Source of the DNA: Colwellia demingiae
GTDB taxonomy: Bacteria; Pseudomonadota; Gammaproteobacteria; Enterobacterales; Alteromonadaceae
Direction of reading: 5' to 3'
Length of the DNA stretch: 64,000 nucleotides
Assembly (NCBI RefSeq): GCF_007954275.1
Contig: NZ_VOLT01000013.1
Span: forward strand, 62,001 to 126,000
A program made the translations under genes and the position numbers. The notes under the pieces are model-generated. The model was given only the letters and a program-made list of their open reading frames with translations. It was not told where the DNA came from and searched no databases. Shown here in pieces: positions 43,132 through 54,092 of this stretch (positions are counted from its first letter, which is position 1; every line of letters starts with the position of its first letter).

Positions 43132-46100
43132 TTGATCCATCTTTATCCTGCCAACAAAATGGAAAACTTGTTGCTCTTACTCAACAAAATTTCCCAGCTT
43201 TCCCCTCTAGGTGTATTTAATCAAGAAGTCATTGTGGTACAAAATGCAGGTATGCAGCATTGGCTTAACTTAGCCATTGCACAAGAACGCGGTATTAGTA
43301 TGAATATGCGTTACGCGTTACCAGCTCAATTTCTCTGGAAGCTAATAAGATCGCTAGCTAGTGATGATAAGGTACCTGAGCAGTCACCTTATTCAAGAGA
43401 GGTACTTTGTTGGCGTATACATGCACTTTTAGCACTAGATTCTGTCGTAGAAGATGATGATTTTAGTCAAGCTACGCACTATTGGCGTGGTGAAAAAGCG
43501 TCTACCACAGATGACAATGATGGGCATAATGAAGACAAACATGCACAACTAAAACGTTATCAATTAGCAACACAATTAGCCGATTTATATGAGCAGTATT
43601 TAATTTTTAGGCCGCAGTGGTTAAACAATTGGCAGCAAGGTAAATTTGAACTTAAAGGCTTAGAAAAACTATCAGCCAGTGAGCATAAATGGCAAGGCAA
43701 GTTGTGGCGATTATTAATTGCCCAATTACCGTATAATCCAGTTGAATTACTTAATGATGCGATTGACAATATTCAAGATAAAAAAGAGCTTATTCCACCG
43801 CGCATTAGTTTTTTTGGTCTTAATACCATGGCACCAATGTGGTTGAATTTTATTAATGCCCTAAGTGAGCATGTTGAAGTACATTTCTTTCATCTTAATC
43901 CGTGTTTCTCTTATTGGGGAGATGTCGTTACTGAGAAATATGCCTTAAATAAGTTATCACAATGGTCAGATGGTGTGGACGATGTGCAAAGTTTTGTCGG
44001 TAATCCGTTATTAGCAAACTTGGGCCAGCAAGGGCGAGAATTTATCTCAATGTTGCAAGATTACAGTACCATTGATGTTGAATTATTTGAGCAAGCTAAA
44101 AGTGCCCAGCCAATAATTGATAATAGCGAAGTAAAGAGTGTTTTACATCAACTTCAAAACGATATTCTTTCTCTTACTGATGCAAGAAGTTGTAACGAAA
44201 ATAAGACCGAAGATGAGGCAGCTCCTCCTAAAGCATCACAACATGATGATTCAATTATTATCACTAGTTGTCATAGCGCTTTACGGGAAGTCCAAGCACT
44301 ACATGACTATTTATTACATCAATTTAATCAAGACAAAAGTTTAACACCTAAAGATATCTTGGTTATGTGCCCGCAAATAGAACAATATGCCCCTTATGTA
44401 AACGCTGTCTTTACTCGTGGTTGGCAAGATATAGCGGGTGAAGTTCCGCCGCTGCCTTGCTCTATTGCTGATCGCAGTGCCAAAGATAGTGACCCTCTAG
44501 TCGCTGCTTTTACTGAGTTACTAACGTTACCGGATAGCCGATTTGGTGTCTCACAATTGTTAGCCTTTTTACGTTTACCTGCCATGGCACATAACTTTTC
44601 TATTAACGGTGAAGACTTAGCTAAAATTTCTGCTTGGCTTGAGCAAGCGACGGTGCACTGGGGCTTAGACTTAACCCACAAACAATCCTTGTTAGGGCAA
44701 CAAGCAAACGCTTCGTTTACTTGGCAACAAGGCTTGTCACGTTTACTCCGTGGTTTTGCTTATGCCGACAGCGAACAAATTTATCAACAACAACTGTTAT
44801 TAAGCAATGTTGAAGGTAGTGACAGCATATTACTCGGTCAATTAATGTTATTTATCGAACAATTACATTACTTTAGTGAAAATTTGCAAAGGTCTCGCAC
44901 CGCGATACAGTGGCAAAGTTTCTTACTTGATCAACTAAGCTACTTGTTTAGCCGAGTCGATGCAGACAACGTCAGTAATGAAAATAGCCTGATGGTAATT
45001 GAGCAAGCAATTGCAGGCCTGGTTGAACATTGTCACCACGCCCATTTTGAAGATGACATATCACTGTTAATTGTGGTTGATTATTTAACCCAACATTTCA
45101 GTCAAGGTGATGCCAGTAAACAGTTTATGGTGGGGCAAGTAACCTTTTGCTCTATGTTACCTATGCGTAGTATTCCGTTTAAGGTAATCGCGGTTCTGGG
45201 TTTGAATGATGGTGAATTCCCTAGACAACGCCAAGCCTTAGGTTTTGATCTTATGTCGTTATCTAAAGCTGAATTAGGCGATAGATCACGTCGTGGTGAC
45301 GACAGGTACTTATTTCTTGAAGCAATTATCTCGGCGAGAGACTCGTTATATCTGAGCTATCAAGGTCGAAATATCAAAAATAACAATGAAAAACAACCGT
45401 CGTTAGTCGTAAAAGAACTGATGGAATATCTAGCACAAGGTTATGGTTGGCAGTTTTCAGAAGAGCAGGTCAGTTCTGATACCAATGATGATCCCAATAG
45501 CGAAGGCAATCAATCAGCTATCTATCAACTAGCCATGCAAGCCTTTAGTCCTAATAACTATCGAGGAACTTGGCCAAGTTTCGATGCTAACTGGTTAGCG
45601 CTAGGCCAAAGTGTTGATAGTGATAATGACGAAAGCGTAGGAGAAGGCTCCGCTCTCGCTATTGAAAGCTCTGCTGTAACAAAAGAGCAATCGGATGAGG
45701 TGAGTTTATCTAGCCAGCAGTTAATACGTTTTTATCAGCATCCTGCAAAAATGTTTGCCCAACAGCAACTTAATTTATATTTTGAGAATCACAACATCTT
45801 ACTTGAAGATGTTGAACCCTTTAGCGTTAATCACTTACAAAGCTACTTATTACGACAAGACTTACTCAGTGCCGCATTAACTGGAACAGTAGATTCCCCA
45901 TCAAATAAAGATGAGTTTGAACAGGTTATAACCCGTGCACACTTGTCAGGTAAGTTTCCTGATTTACCGACAACAACTAATCTGTTTAATGATTATCAAC
46001 AGGATGTTCAACAGTTTAGCGAAGAAATTAGTAAGCTTAACTGTGAGAATCCTGAACTTATTGACTGTAATGTGGCTCTTACTATCGACGACGTTACCGT

Positions 46101-46716
46101 TTCTTTAAAGACACAATTAGGGGTTAAGAATAACCTTTTAGTGCACTATCGTAGCTCAAGCGCTAAAGCCAAAGATAAATTTACTATGTACCTGCAACAG
46201 CTTGTCGTTCAGGTATGGCAAGATCAATCTATAGCCAATGAAACTCACATTACTGATGTGAATCAACAAAAATTACGGCATGTTAGCGAAACTATTGGTT
46301 TATATTTTAATACCAAAGCCCAGAAAGTTGAGCAGTTCAATGTGGCAAACATTGCTGATGCAAAATCAAAATTGATTAATCTTGTTAAAATGTTTTTCAA
46401 GGGGCAACAACAAGTTTTACTGTTAAATGGTGAGTTGGCCGACCAAGTGTTTACTAAAAAACGTGGTCAGATCGTTGAAATGACACAAGCGCGTTTTGAA
46501 GGTTTATGGTTAGGTGATATGAGCACGCGCGGCTTAAGTGATGATGATTACCTCAGCTATTTTTGGCCAGAGTGTCCGCAGTACCATAATCACCAAGCTG
46601 ATATCGAGTTTATCTATCAGGATTTATATCAAGTCGTCACTAAAAAATCAGCCAAAACAGCAGCTAAAAAAGCTACTGCTAAGCCATCTACTAGTGCTAG
46701 CAAGGAGGCTAAATAA
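43132..46716 (+). CDS. recC: Exodeoxyribonuclease V subunit RecC
   Basis: RecC is the Chi-recognising scaffold of the RecBCD helicase-nuclease for double-strand break repair. The 1194-residue length is near the E. coli size (1122). The N-terminus IHLYPANKMENLLLLL matches E. coli RecC (VYHSNRLDVL), with VQNAGMQHWLNLAIAQ after it. Further family segments are CSMLPMRSIPFKVIAVLGLNDGEFPR and DLMSLSKAELGDRSRRGDDRYLFLEAI. The start is TTG, the only option matching the family N-terminus, with AAGG seven bases upstream. The C-terminus has a Lys/Ala-rich tail. The gene leads a recC-recB-recD operon and overlaps recB by one base. Confidence 0.95.
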   Translation: MIHLYPANKMENLLLLLNKISQLSPLGVFNQEVIVVQNAGMQHWLNLAIAQERGISMNMRYALPAQFLWKLIRSLASDDKVPEQSPYSREVLCWRIHALLALDSVVEDDDFSQATHYWRGEKASTTDDNDGHNEDKHAQLKRYQLATQLADLYEQYLIFRPQWLNNWQQGKFELKGLEKLSASEHKWQGKLWRLLIAQLPYNPVELLNDAIDNIQDKKELIPPRISFFGLNTMAPMWLNFINALSEHVEVHFFHLNPCFSYWGDVVTEKYALNKLSQWSDGVDDVQSFVGNPLLANLGQQGREFISMLQDYSTIDVELFEQAKSAQPIIDNSEVKSVLHQLQNDILSLTDARSCNENKTEDEAAPPKASQHDDSIIITSCHSALREVQALHDYLLHQFNQDKSLTPKDILVMCPQIEQYAPYVNAVFTRGWQDIAGEVPPLPCSIADRSAKDSDPLVAAFTELLTLPDSRFGVSQLLAFLRLPAMAHNFSINGEDLAKISAWLEQATVHWGLDLTHKQSLLGQQANASFTWQQGLSRLLRGFAYADSEQIYQQQLLLSNVEGSDSILLGQLMLFIEQLHYFSENLQRSRTAIQWQSFLLDQLSYLFSRVDADNVSNENSLMVIEQAIAGLVEHCHHAHFEDDISLLIVVDYLTQHFSQGDASKQFMVGQVTFCSMLPMRSIPFKVIAVLGLNDGEFPRQRQALGFDLMSLSKAELGDRSRRGDDRYLFLEAIISARDSLYLSYQGRNIKNNNEKQPSLVVKELMEYLAQGYGWQFSEEQVSSDTNDDPNSEGNQSAIYQLAMQAFSPNNYRGTWPSFDANWLALGQSVDSDNDESVGEGSALAIESSAVTKEQSDEVSLSSQQLIRFYQHPAKMFAQQQLNLYFENHNILLEDVEPFSVNHLQSYLLRQDLLSAALTGTVDSPSNKDEFEQVITRAHLSGKFPDLPTTTNLFNDYQQDVQQFSEEISKLNCENPELIDCNVALTIDDVTVSLKTQLGVKNNLLVHYRSSSAKAKDKFTMYLQQLVVQVWQDQSIANETHITDVNQQKLRHVSETIGLYFNTKAQKVEQFNVANIADAKSKLINLVKMFFKGQQQVLLLNGELADQVFTKKRGQIVEMTQARFEGLWLGDMSTRGLSDDDYLSYFWPECPQYHNHQADIEFIYQDLYQVVTKKSAKTAAKKATAKPSTSASKEAK

Positions 46717-49700
46717 TGACTCAACTTGATACTGCAGAGTCTCAACAAGCTTCTACTAAAGAAAATCATGAAGACGTAACACTAAAAAACCTTGATGCAG
46801 CTACCATTGACTTAAGTGGTAAACATCTTATTGAGGCCAGTGCTGGTACGGGTAAAACCTATAATATTACCCGTATCTACTTACGTTTATTACTTGAACG
46901 CGAGTTAACGGTTGAACAAATATTATTGATGACCTTTACCAAAGATGCGACCCAAGAATTAAGAGGTCGCATTGATGCTTTTATTCGTTTAGCCCTGAGT
47001 GACTGGGATACTTTGTGTGTAGAGGACGCTTACTTTGCCACGCTTGATAAACGTATTGAAAAAACTCAACGAGAATTTTTATTAAAGCGCGCGTTACTGT
47101 TTTTAGATGAAGCGGCTATTTTTACTATCCATGGTTTTTGTCAGCGGGTATTAAATCAATATGCGTTTACCAGTGGTTTACCGTTCAATGCCAATATGGC
47201 AGCTAATTCATCTGAAATTACCCTGCAAGTTTGCCAAGATTGGTATCGCAGTTTAGCCAAGTCTGATCATGATAGCTTTATGCTACTAGCAAGCTTTTGG
47301 GCGACGCCAGATAGCTTTTTATCCAGTTTTAGTAAAGCTATAGGTCATACCAGCGCTTTATCGGTTGTTGATGTTGAAAGTATTGAAGCTGAATTTATTG
47401 CCTTAGTACGTCTGGCAGCGCAAGCGTTAACTGCCAACAGTGATTTATTTGAAAACGCTTTAATACTGGTTAAAAAGGGCGCAGACCAAGAAAAAAGACG
47501 TAGTGAACTCATGCAATTAAATACTTGGCTTGAGAGCATTATCAGCAAAGAGTTATCACTGCTTGATGTTGGTGAAGGTAAGGTGAAAATGCCGGATGGT
47601 TTTTTTGATGGCAAACGTTATGCTAGATCGACCTATAAAGCTGAGCTACTCGAAGCTTTTGCACCAGTAAAAGAAGTCAAAGAGCAAGTTAAGAAAATAG
47701 CGAATAATATTAACAAAGCGAAAGCCTATAGCATTGTTAAATCTGGTATTTACATTATTCGACAGCAAGTCATTGAACAGAAAAAAGCGCTTAATTTATT
47801 AGATTTTGACGATCTTATTAATACCTTAGCCAATTGTCTTAACTCTGGCACTGTAAGCGATGACAGTTCAAACGATGACAATGCAATTGATGGTGATTTT
47901 AGTGAAGAAAACTCTCATTTACTCGCTAAACAGCTACTCGCACAATATCCAGTAGCCTTAATAGATGAGTTTCAAGATACTGACCCTAAGCAATTCGGAA
48001 TATTACAATCGATCTATTATGGCGATAATGCTAAAAAAGCTAATGCAGGTTTATTCCTTATTGGTGATCCAAAGCAGGCTATTTATGGATTTCGTGGTGG
48101 TGATATCTTTGCCTATTTAAATGCGCGTAGCGGCTGTGATCACCATTGGTTGATGGATACCAATTGGCGTTCAACGCCACAAATGATTGAAGGTTATAAT
48201 CAGTTCTTTACATACAAGCGTAATGAATCTTTAGTTGAAGAGACTTTGGCTTCTAAAACACAGAGCCAACAAAATGAGAGTGTCTTTGGTTTTGGTATTC
48301 CTTATTTACCCGTGTTAGCGGGAAAAAAAGCGAAAGAAGCAGATAGCCAAGATCAAACGTCACAAAATGAGCAAGTTATCTTAGACAGTGATAAAGCACT
48401 GCAATTTATTCATTTTACAAATGATGAAACATCCGATGATACTAACCCGCAAGGTGACAAAGTGAGTCAAGGTAGTCGTCCTATGTTGGCTAACTGGTGT
48501 GCTAATGAAATCGTTACCTTGTTGGCTTCAAAAGGGGCTTCAAATAAGATAAATCCGAAAGACATCGCCATACTTGTCAGAGATGGCGCTGAGGCGCGAG
48601 ATATCAAACATGCCTTGCAACAAGCAGGGCTTGATAGCGTGTTCTTATCAGATAGAGCCAATTTATTTCATTCTCAACAAGCTAAGCAATTATTGGGCTT
48701 ACTTAAAGGGGTATTGTTACCTGAAAATGAACGATTGTTTGTCGCCGCGCTGTCCTGTGGTTTGTTAGGCTTTGATGCGAAAAAACTACATCGATTGCAG
48801 CAAGATGAAATGGCTTATCAAACATTGAAGTTTGCTTTTGTCGATTATCGAACGCAATGGCAACGACAAGGTTTTATTACCATGGCCATTAATTTGATGC
48901 ATAACCTGATTGATGTACCTCAAAATAATAAAGATCGTTGTTTGACCAATGTGCTGCATTTGTTTGAAATTTTACAAGCGGCGAGTGTTAGATTAAGTCA
49001 AGGGCAAGAATTGTTACATTGGTTTGAGCAGCAATGTCATCTAGAAACCAATGACGTTGAAGCCGAGCTACGCTTGGAGAGTGATGGCGATCTTATTCGT
49101 TTAATTACTCAACATGGTTCTAAAGGACTTGAATATCCTTATGTCTTTATTCCTTTTGCTTGTCGTCATAAAGATCCGCTTAAGTTTGGCAATAAATCAG
49201 TCAGTTATTTAGAGTACCATGATAAAAACGGTGAGCTGTGCTTAAGCCTTGATGGCTCAAAAGAAGCAAAAAAAGCTATGAGTAATGAAGCTTATGCCGA
49301 AAGTATTCGTTTGCTTTATGTTGCGATAACCAGAGCCGAACGAAGATGTTACGTACTCTGTTGCGCCTTTGATGCGTATCATTTATCACCTTTAGGTAAA
49401 ACACTGCAGTTTCAAGAGCAAGAGAGCATCATTAAACCGTTAAGAGCACTTAAGGCAAGTGCTGAGCACGCTATTGGTATTCGCGAGGTATCGCTTGATT
49501 GTGCTCTTGATATTAATATTAATATTGATAAGGATGATGAAGCCGCACTAAATCCGCTAGGCCTAAGTCCGTCAAACAAGAAAGCACAAGCGTTTGCCAA
49601 TACCGCGGTCAGTAAATTCGTTGGTAAAATAGAGCGAGATTGGTGGTTGAGTTCATTTACCGCTTTAAGTCGCAATATTCGCCATGCAGGCGTTTCTAAT

Positions 49701-50663
49701 CCTGATAGAGATACTGCTGACATAGCGAACAGGCAATTAGAGGCATTAACCACTAGTGCAGAGCATACTGATACCGAACATGATAGTGCTGAGAAAATTT
49801 GCTTTAAATTAACGAAAGGTGCAAATACGGGTAACTTATTACACGATATTTTGGAGCAAACTGATTTTTCTGAACCTGATTGGCAAGAGAGTTTTGAAAA
49901 ACCTTTATTAGCCTATGGTGAGCTAAATGCCAATAACGCTAACAATAAAAGTACGTCATTTACCTCGGATGATTTGATTCAGTGGTTAGAGCAAGTGATT
50001 AGCGCTCCTTTCATCGCGAACAATCATAGTGAACTCACTAACGATGATGAGGAAGTCGGGTGTCTTGCCGATATCGCTATCAATAGAACGCTACGTGAAA
50101 GTGAATTTTATTTTCCTATGCGAGGCGAGGGCACTAACGCCTTAGCTAATTTGCTAACCGATCACCGAAATAGGGCTGAGCGTGATTCAAGTGGTAGTAC
50201 TGACGCTGAGATTAACTCCGGAAAAAGTAGTGCATTAAACAACACCTTAAAATATCCAGTCATGTTGCCGAGTTATAAAAAACTCTCAGGCATGATGCAT
50301 GGTTTTATCGATTTGATCTTTGAATATCAAGGGAAATATTATCTGTGTGATTATAAATCTAGTCACTTAGGCGATAGCTTTCAAGATTATCAGTTTGATG
50401 CATTGCTCGATAATGTTGAGAAAAATTATTATGACTTACAATACCTAATTTACTCATTAGCATTACACCGTTATTTGAAACAAACCTTAGTAGATTATGA
50501 TGTTAATCAGCATTTTGGTGGCGTCTATTATTTATATCTACGTGGTATGACAACAAAGCCTGAGCATAAAGGTGCAGGTGTTTATTATCGAAAAATTACT
50601 GAGCAAGAAATCAATAATTTAGATGCGCTGTTTTCTAATGAAAAAAGCAATGAGGAAACGTAG
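46716..50663 (+). CDS. recB: Exodeoxyribonuclease V subunit RecB
   Basis: RecB is the 3'-5' helicase and only nuclease of RecBCD. The 1315-residue protein has Walker A ASAGTGKTYNI (about residue 38), MTFTKDATQELRGR, the Walker B region ALIDEFQDTDPKQF (about 416), GDPKQAIYGFRGGDI, TQHGSKGLEYPYVFIP (motif V) and LLYVAITRAERRCYV (motif VI). The C-terminal nuclease domain shows GFIDLIFEYQGKYYLCDYKS (about 1193-1212), with the catalytic Asp-x-Lys. It is longer than E. coli RecB (1180), mostly by hydrophilic Asn/Asp/Ser-rich inserts. Translation is coupled to recC through TAATG. Confidence 0.96.
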   Translation: MTQLDTAESQQASTKENHEDVTLKNLDAATIDLSGKHLIEASAGTGKTYNITRIYLRLLLERELTVEQILLMTFTKDATQELRGRIDAFIRLALSDWDTLCVEDAYFATLDKRIEKTQREFLLKRALLFLDEAAIFTIHGFCQRVLNQYAFTSGLPFNANMAANSSEITLQVCQDWYRSLAKSDHDSFMLLASFWATPDSFLSSFSKAIGHTSALSVVDVESIEAEFIALVRLAAQALTANSDLFENALILVKKGADQEKRRSELMQLNTWLESIISKELSLLDVGEGKVKMPDGFFDGKRYARSTYKAELLEAFAPVKEVKEQVKKIANNINKAKAYSIVKSGIYIIRQQVIEQKKALNLLDFDDLINTLANCLNSGTVSDDSSNDDNAIDGDFSEENSHLLAKQLLAQYPVALIDEFQDTDPKQFGILQSIYYGDNAKKANAGLFLIGDPKQAIYGFRGGDIFAYLNARSGCDHHWLMDTNWRSTPQMIEGYNQFFTYKRNESLVEETLASKTQSQQNESVFGFGIPYLPVLAGKKAKEADSQDQTSQNEQVILDSDKALQFIHFTNDETSDDTNPQGDKVSQGSRPMLANWCANEIVTLLASKGASNKINPKDIAILVRDGAEARDIKHALQQAGLDSVFLSDRANLFHSQQAKQLLGLLKGVLLPENERLFVAALSCGLLGFDAKKLHRLQQDEMAYQTLKFAFVDYRTQWQRQGFITMAINLMHNLIDVPQNNKDRCLTNVLHLFEILQAASVRLSQGQELLHWFEQQCHLETNDVEAELRLESDGDLIRLITQHGSKGLEYPYVFIPFACRHKDPLKFGNKSVSYLEYHDKNGELCLSLDGSKEAKKAMSNEAYAESIRLLYVAITRAERRCYVLCCAFDAYHLSPLGKTLQFQEQESIIKPLRALKASAEHAIGIREVSLDCALDININIDKDDEAALNPLGLSPSNKKAQAFANTAVSKFVGKIERDWWLSSFTALSRNIRHAGVSNPDRDTADIANRQLEALTTSAEHTDTEHDSAEKICFKLTKGANTGNLLHDILEQTDFSEPDWQESFEKPLLAYGELNANNANNKSTSFTSDDLIQWLEQVISAPFIANNHSELTNDDEEVGCLADIAINRTLRESEFYFPMRGEGTNALANLLTDHRNRAERDSSGSTDAEINSGKSSALNNTLKYPVMLPSYKKLSGMMHGFIDLIFEYQGKYYLCDYKSSHLGDSFQDYQFDALLDNVEKNYYDLQYLIYSLALHRYLKQTLVDYDVNQHFGGVYYLYLRGMTTKPEHKGAGVYYRKITEQEINNLDALFSNEKSNEET

Positions 50664-50664
50664 C

Positions 50665-52935
50665 ATGGTTGATAATAGTATGAACAAACCAGTGTACAGC
50701 CGTTTTAGCCAAGTAAAAGACGCTATCCAAGGTGTTGAAGCGATTGATTATTTCTTTGCTAAAGAAATGCTCAGTGCGTTAACTTCTCACACAAAGAGTC
50801 AAACACTTACAGAAGAAAAAGCGGAATCAGGATGTGATATATCGCCTGAGATAAGTCGTCAACGTAATTTATACCATTTGTTCTTAGCCTTAAGTGCTAG
50901 CTTACGTGCGGGACACAGTTGTTTGCCTTTGAGTGAAATTGCCGATCAACATTGGGGCAAAGGCTTTGTCTTATCAAATAATGTAAATCAAGCAAAGAAT
51001 GATAATCAACAAGATAGTGAAGGACTCACTCAGGAACATACTCAGGAACTCAGTCACGCAGGTTTTGTTTTTGCGCCATTAACACAACTGCAAGCCATGT
51101 TAAGCGAGCTAAATATTCTAGCATCAGACCAACAATTATTGGTTCTTCAACAAGATAAGCTATATTTGCGACGTTATTTTCAATTTGAAAGTGATTTGGG
51201 CCAAGCCATTAATGTGCGGTTACTTCAAAAAAGCCAGTATGATAATGACAGCATTCGTCAGTGTATTGGGATGTTATTTCCTAATGAGTCAGCTCAGGGG
51301 GAAGCGCAAGACGCTGATTCGTTAGAAATTGATTGGCAAAAAGTTGCGGTAGCGAATGCCATTAATAAAAACTTTAGTGTTATTGCTGGCGGACCAGGTA
51401 CGGGTAAAACTTATACGGTGACTAAATTATTAGCCGCGTTGGTTCTGTTAGAACAACAAAGTTTAGAACAAAAAGGCATAGAGCAGCAAAGACAGCAGGG
51501 CACACCGGTTCTTAATATTGCACTTGTTGCGCCTACGGGGAAAGCGGCACAACGTTTGTCTGAGTCTATTGTGAATGCAATCTCTGGTTTTAAAGATTTA
51601 ATTGATGACAAGGTACTCGCTGAAATTCCTACGCAGGCACAAACACTTCATCGTTTATTAGGGGTGTTACCAAACTCACCAAACTTTAGACACCACGAAG
51701 ATAATCGCTTGTCCTATGATATTGTCCTTATTGATGAAGTGTCTATGGTCGATTTACCGTTAATGACTCGAGTTTTCCGTGCGTTAAAAGACACGGCTAA
51801 AGTTATTTTATTAGGTGATGCGGATCAACTACCTTCAGTAGCTGCAGGTAGTGTTTTAGCTGATATAGCTCCGCGTCCACATGGTAGGTTTAGTCTTGAG
51901 AATGAAGAATATATAAATCTGGTTTGCCAACTTTCGCCAGATCAAGTTAGCGGTTATTTTTCAGCACAGAGCCAATCTATAACAAGTAACCACAACGCTC
52001 AAAGTAATAAGCAAAGCACTCAAGCCAGTTTTGATTACTTAACCTTCTTGGTTAAATCAAGACGCTTTGACGGTAAAGGCGGCATCGGTCTCATTGCAAA
52101 TAGTGTTATACAAGGGGATGTTAAAAGTAGTTGGCGACTGCTTTTCGATTCTCTGCCTCAGGTCACTCAAGAAGGATACATTAAGGGAGGCTATCTTCAA
52201 GAAGGAAAAAACCAAAATCAGCAGTCGAGCCAGTTAACACTTGCCCAAGGTGATCTTTCTACTTGGCTAGCACCGCTAGTGAAGCAATATTATCAACCCA
52301 TTGAGCATTGTTCTAATGTTAGTGATGCTTTTGCATTGTTATCACAATTTAGAGTGCTATGTGCTACTAGACAAGGTGATTATGGAGTTGAGCGACTTAA
52401 TGAAGTGATCAAAAGCTATTTAGGAAAAAACAACGCACCTTATCAGCAAACGCTTTATCATGGTCAGCCCATTATGATTAATGAAAATGACTATCGCTTA
52501 GGTTTATACAATGGTGATATAGGTATTATTTGGCGCGTTGTCGATCAAGAGGGCAAAGTACATCTGATGGCCTGTTTTGAAGATACCTCTGTTGAAAGTA
52601 AAGTGCTTGAGAGTACAGAAACATCTCAGCAAGCAATTAGACAAATATTACCCTCTCGTTTGCCTCAATTTGAAAGTGTTTATGCCATGACCATCCATAA
52701 AACCCAAGGGAGTGAGTTCTCTCATGTTGCTATGGTTATTTCAGCAACACAATCAGAGCAGCAGAGCAATCAACAAAGCGGTAGTAAGTTATTATCTAGA
52801 GAATTACTTTATACCGGTATTACTCGAGCGAAAAAGCAGTTGACCATTGCCGCAAATCAACGGGTATGGCAACAAGGTGTTACGGGACAAGTTCAACGCC
52901 ATTCTGGTTTAGATTTAGATTTTGACCAAGTCTAA
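50665..52935 (+). CDS. recD: Exodeoxyribonuclease V subunit RecD
   Basis: RecD is the 5'-3' helicase motor of RecBCD. The 756-residue protein has Walker A AGGPGTGKTYTV (about residue 239), VAPTGKAAQRL (motif Ia), VLIDEVSMVDL (motif II, about 357), LGDADQLPSV (motif III) and YAMTIHKTQGSEF with LYTGITRAKKQL (motifs V and VI) near the C-terminus. Gln/Ser-rich inserts make it longer than the roughly 610-residue E. coli protein. I choose the ATG at 50665, two bases after the recB stop and preceded by TGAGGAAA. It is the third gene of the operon. Confidence 0.95.
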   Translation: MVDNSMNKPVYSRFSQVKDAIQGVEAIDYFFAKEMLSALTSHTKSQTLTEEKAESGCDISPEISRQRNLYHLFLALSASLRAGHSCLPLSEIADQHWGKGFVLSNNVNQAKNDNQQDSEGLTQEHTQELSHAGFVFAPLTQLQAMLSELNILASDQQLLVLQQDKLYLRRYFQFESDLGQAINVRLLQKSQYDNDSIRQCIGMLFPNESAQGEAQDADSLEIDWQKVAVANAINKNFSVIAGGPGTGKTYTVTKLLAALVLLEQQSLEQKGIEQQRQQGTPVLNIALVAPTGKAAQRLSESIVNAISGFKDLIDDKVLAEIPTQAQTLHRLLGVLPNSPNFRHHEDNRLSYDIVLIDEVSMVDLPLMTRVFRALKDTAKVILLGDADQLPSVAAGSVLADIAPRPHGRFSLENEEYINLVCQLSPDQVSGYFSAQSQSITSNHNAQSNKQSTQASFDYLTFLVKSRRFDGKGGIGLIANSVIQGDVKSSWRLLFDSLPQVTQEGYIKGGYLQEGKNQNQQSSQLTLAQGDLSTWLAPLVKQYYQPIEHCSNVSDAFALLSQFRVLCATRQGDYGVERLNEVIKSYLGKNNAPYQQTLYHGQPIMINENDYRLGLYNGDIGIIWRVVDQEGKVHLMACFEDTSVESKVLESTETSQQAIRQILPSRLPQFESVYAMTIHKTQGSEFSHVAMVISATQSEQQSNQQSGSKLLSRELLYTGITRAKKQLTIAANQRVWQQGVTGQVQRHSGLDLDFDQV

Positions 52936-53037
52936 TATCGCACGCCTAAGTAATAAAACTGATAAGATAGTGCTTTAGCACTACTTCATTAGTTTTTTAC
53001 CTTCTTTTTTAGAACAACATAGGATTTTATCCCCCCC

Positions 53038-53598
53038 ATGCAATTGATTGATATAGATAAAGTACGTTATAGAAAACATTTAAATATTGTGATTGTAGCT
53101 TTTATTAGCTCGTTATTAGTGTTGTCACTGCTTTTTGGCACCGTACTCATTAGTTTGTTTGCTGATGTGGGCGATGTTAATGAGTTTCTACAAACGGCTA
53201 ATGACGCCGTACAAGCTGAGCCCGACAGTAACTTTAGATTTAACCTAGTAGGCGTTGCTCTAGCACTATTTGCTAACGGTGCTATTTTATATAAAGTTAA
53301 ACACAGCGCGTTTTTCACTGAAATTTATTATGTTTGGCAGGTAAAACAAATACAAAACTTAGTTTATCGTAAGCTTAAAAAAATCAAACTTGCAGCTAAA
53401 AACGGTGAAGAGACAGCAATGATCATCTTATCTTTTTATTATCAAAGCCAATTACAAATTTATAAGCTTGATGATAATACGATTACTTTATCGACTATTG
53501 AAAATCATCAACAGCAACTTAATGAGATCATCGCAGAAAGTGGCTTAACTATCAGTGCTGATCAGTTTGAGAAAAGCCTAATAGCTACCTATAAGTAG
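53038..53598 (+). CDS. DUF3087 family membrane protein
   Basis: The 186-residue protein has two membrane helices (about residues 15-42 and 70-88) and a helical, charged cytoplasmic C-terminal region. The start MQLIDIDKVRYRKHLN is what I recognise as DUF3087. The function is unknown. It follows recD by about 100 bases and may be cotranscribed, though there is no known link to RecBCD. It is followed by two hairpins before the convergent infA. Confidence 0.75.
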   Translation: MQLIDIDKVRYRKHLNIVIVAFISSLLVLSLLFGTVLISLFADVGDVNEFLQTANDAVQAEPDSNFRFNLVGVALALFANGAILYKVKHSAFFTEIYYVWQVKQIQNLVYRKLKKIKLAAKNGEETAMIILSFYYQSQLQIYKLDDNTITLSTIENHQQQLNEIIAESGLTISADQFEKSLIATYK

Positions 53599-53614
53599 TT
53601 TGGGGATATAAATA

Positions 53615-53640
53615 CCTTGTATCGAGTAGATACAAGGTTT
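53615..53640 (+). terminator. Hairpin after the DUF3087 gene
   Basis: A 9-bp perfect stem (CCTTGTATC and GATACAAGG) with a five-base loop is followed by only TTT. It is a weak terminator on its own. Confidence 0.5.
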
Positions 53641-53672
53641 GATTTAGCCTTCAAGGCAAAATTAAGACAATA

Positions 53673-53708
53673 AAAAACCAGCATTCTAAAAGAGTTGCTG
53701 GTTTTTTT
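53673..53708. terminator. Bidirectional terminator between the DUF3087 gene and infA
   Basis: AAAAACCAGCA (53673-53683) pairs with TGCTGGTTTTT (53696-53706), with A and T runs on the two sides. It serves both convergent transcripts. Confidence 0.85.
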
Positions 53709-53743
53709 AATTGGTTTGAAATAACGTAACGTTACTTACTGGC

Positions 53744-53968
<225 letters not shown>

Positions 53969-54092
53969 CTAAACCTCTAATGTTGTGCAAATTAGCCGTT
54001 AAATATCTCTGTAATAGGGATATTGTTGGGCAGATAAAAAAGCTGCGCGAATGATGCCTAATTGCTTGGCTAATGTAAAGGCTTGTGGCTAT

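Noticed and set aside
43132..52935. Phage defence island around recCBD
   Set aside because: The three genes form the normal RecBCD operon and no defence genes flank them.
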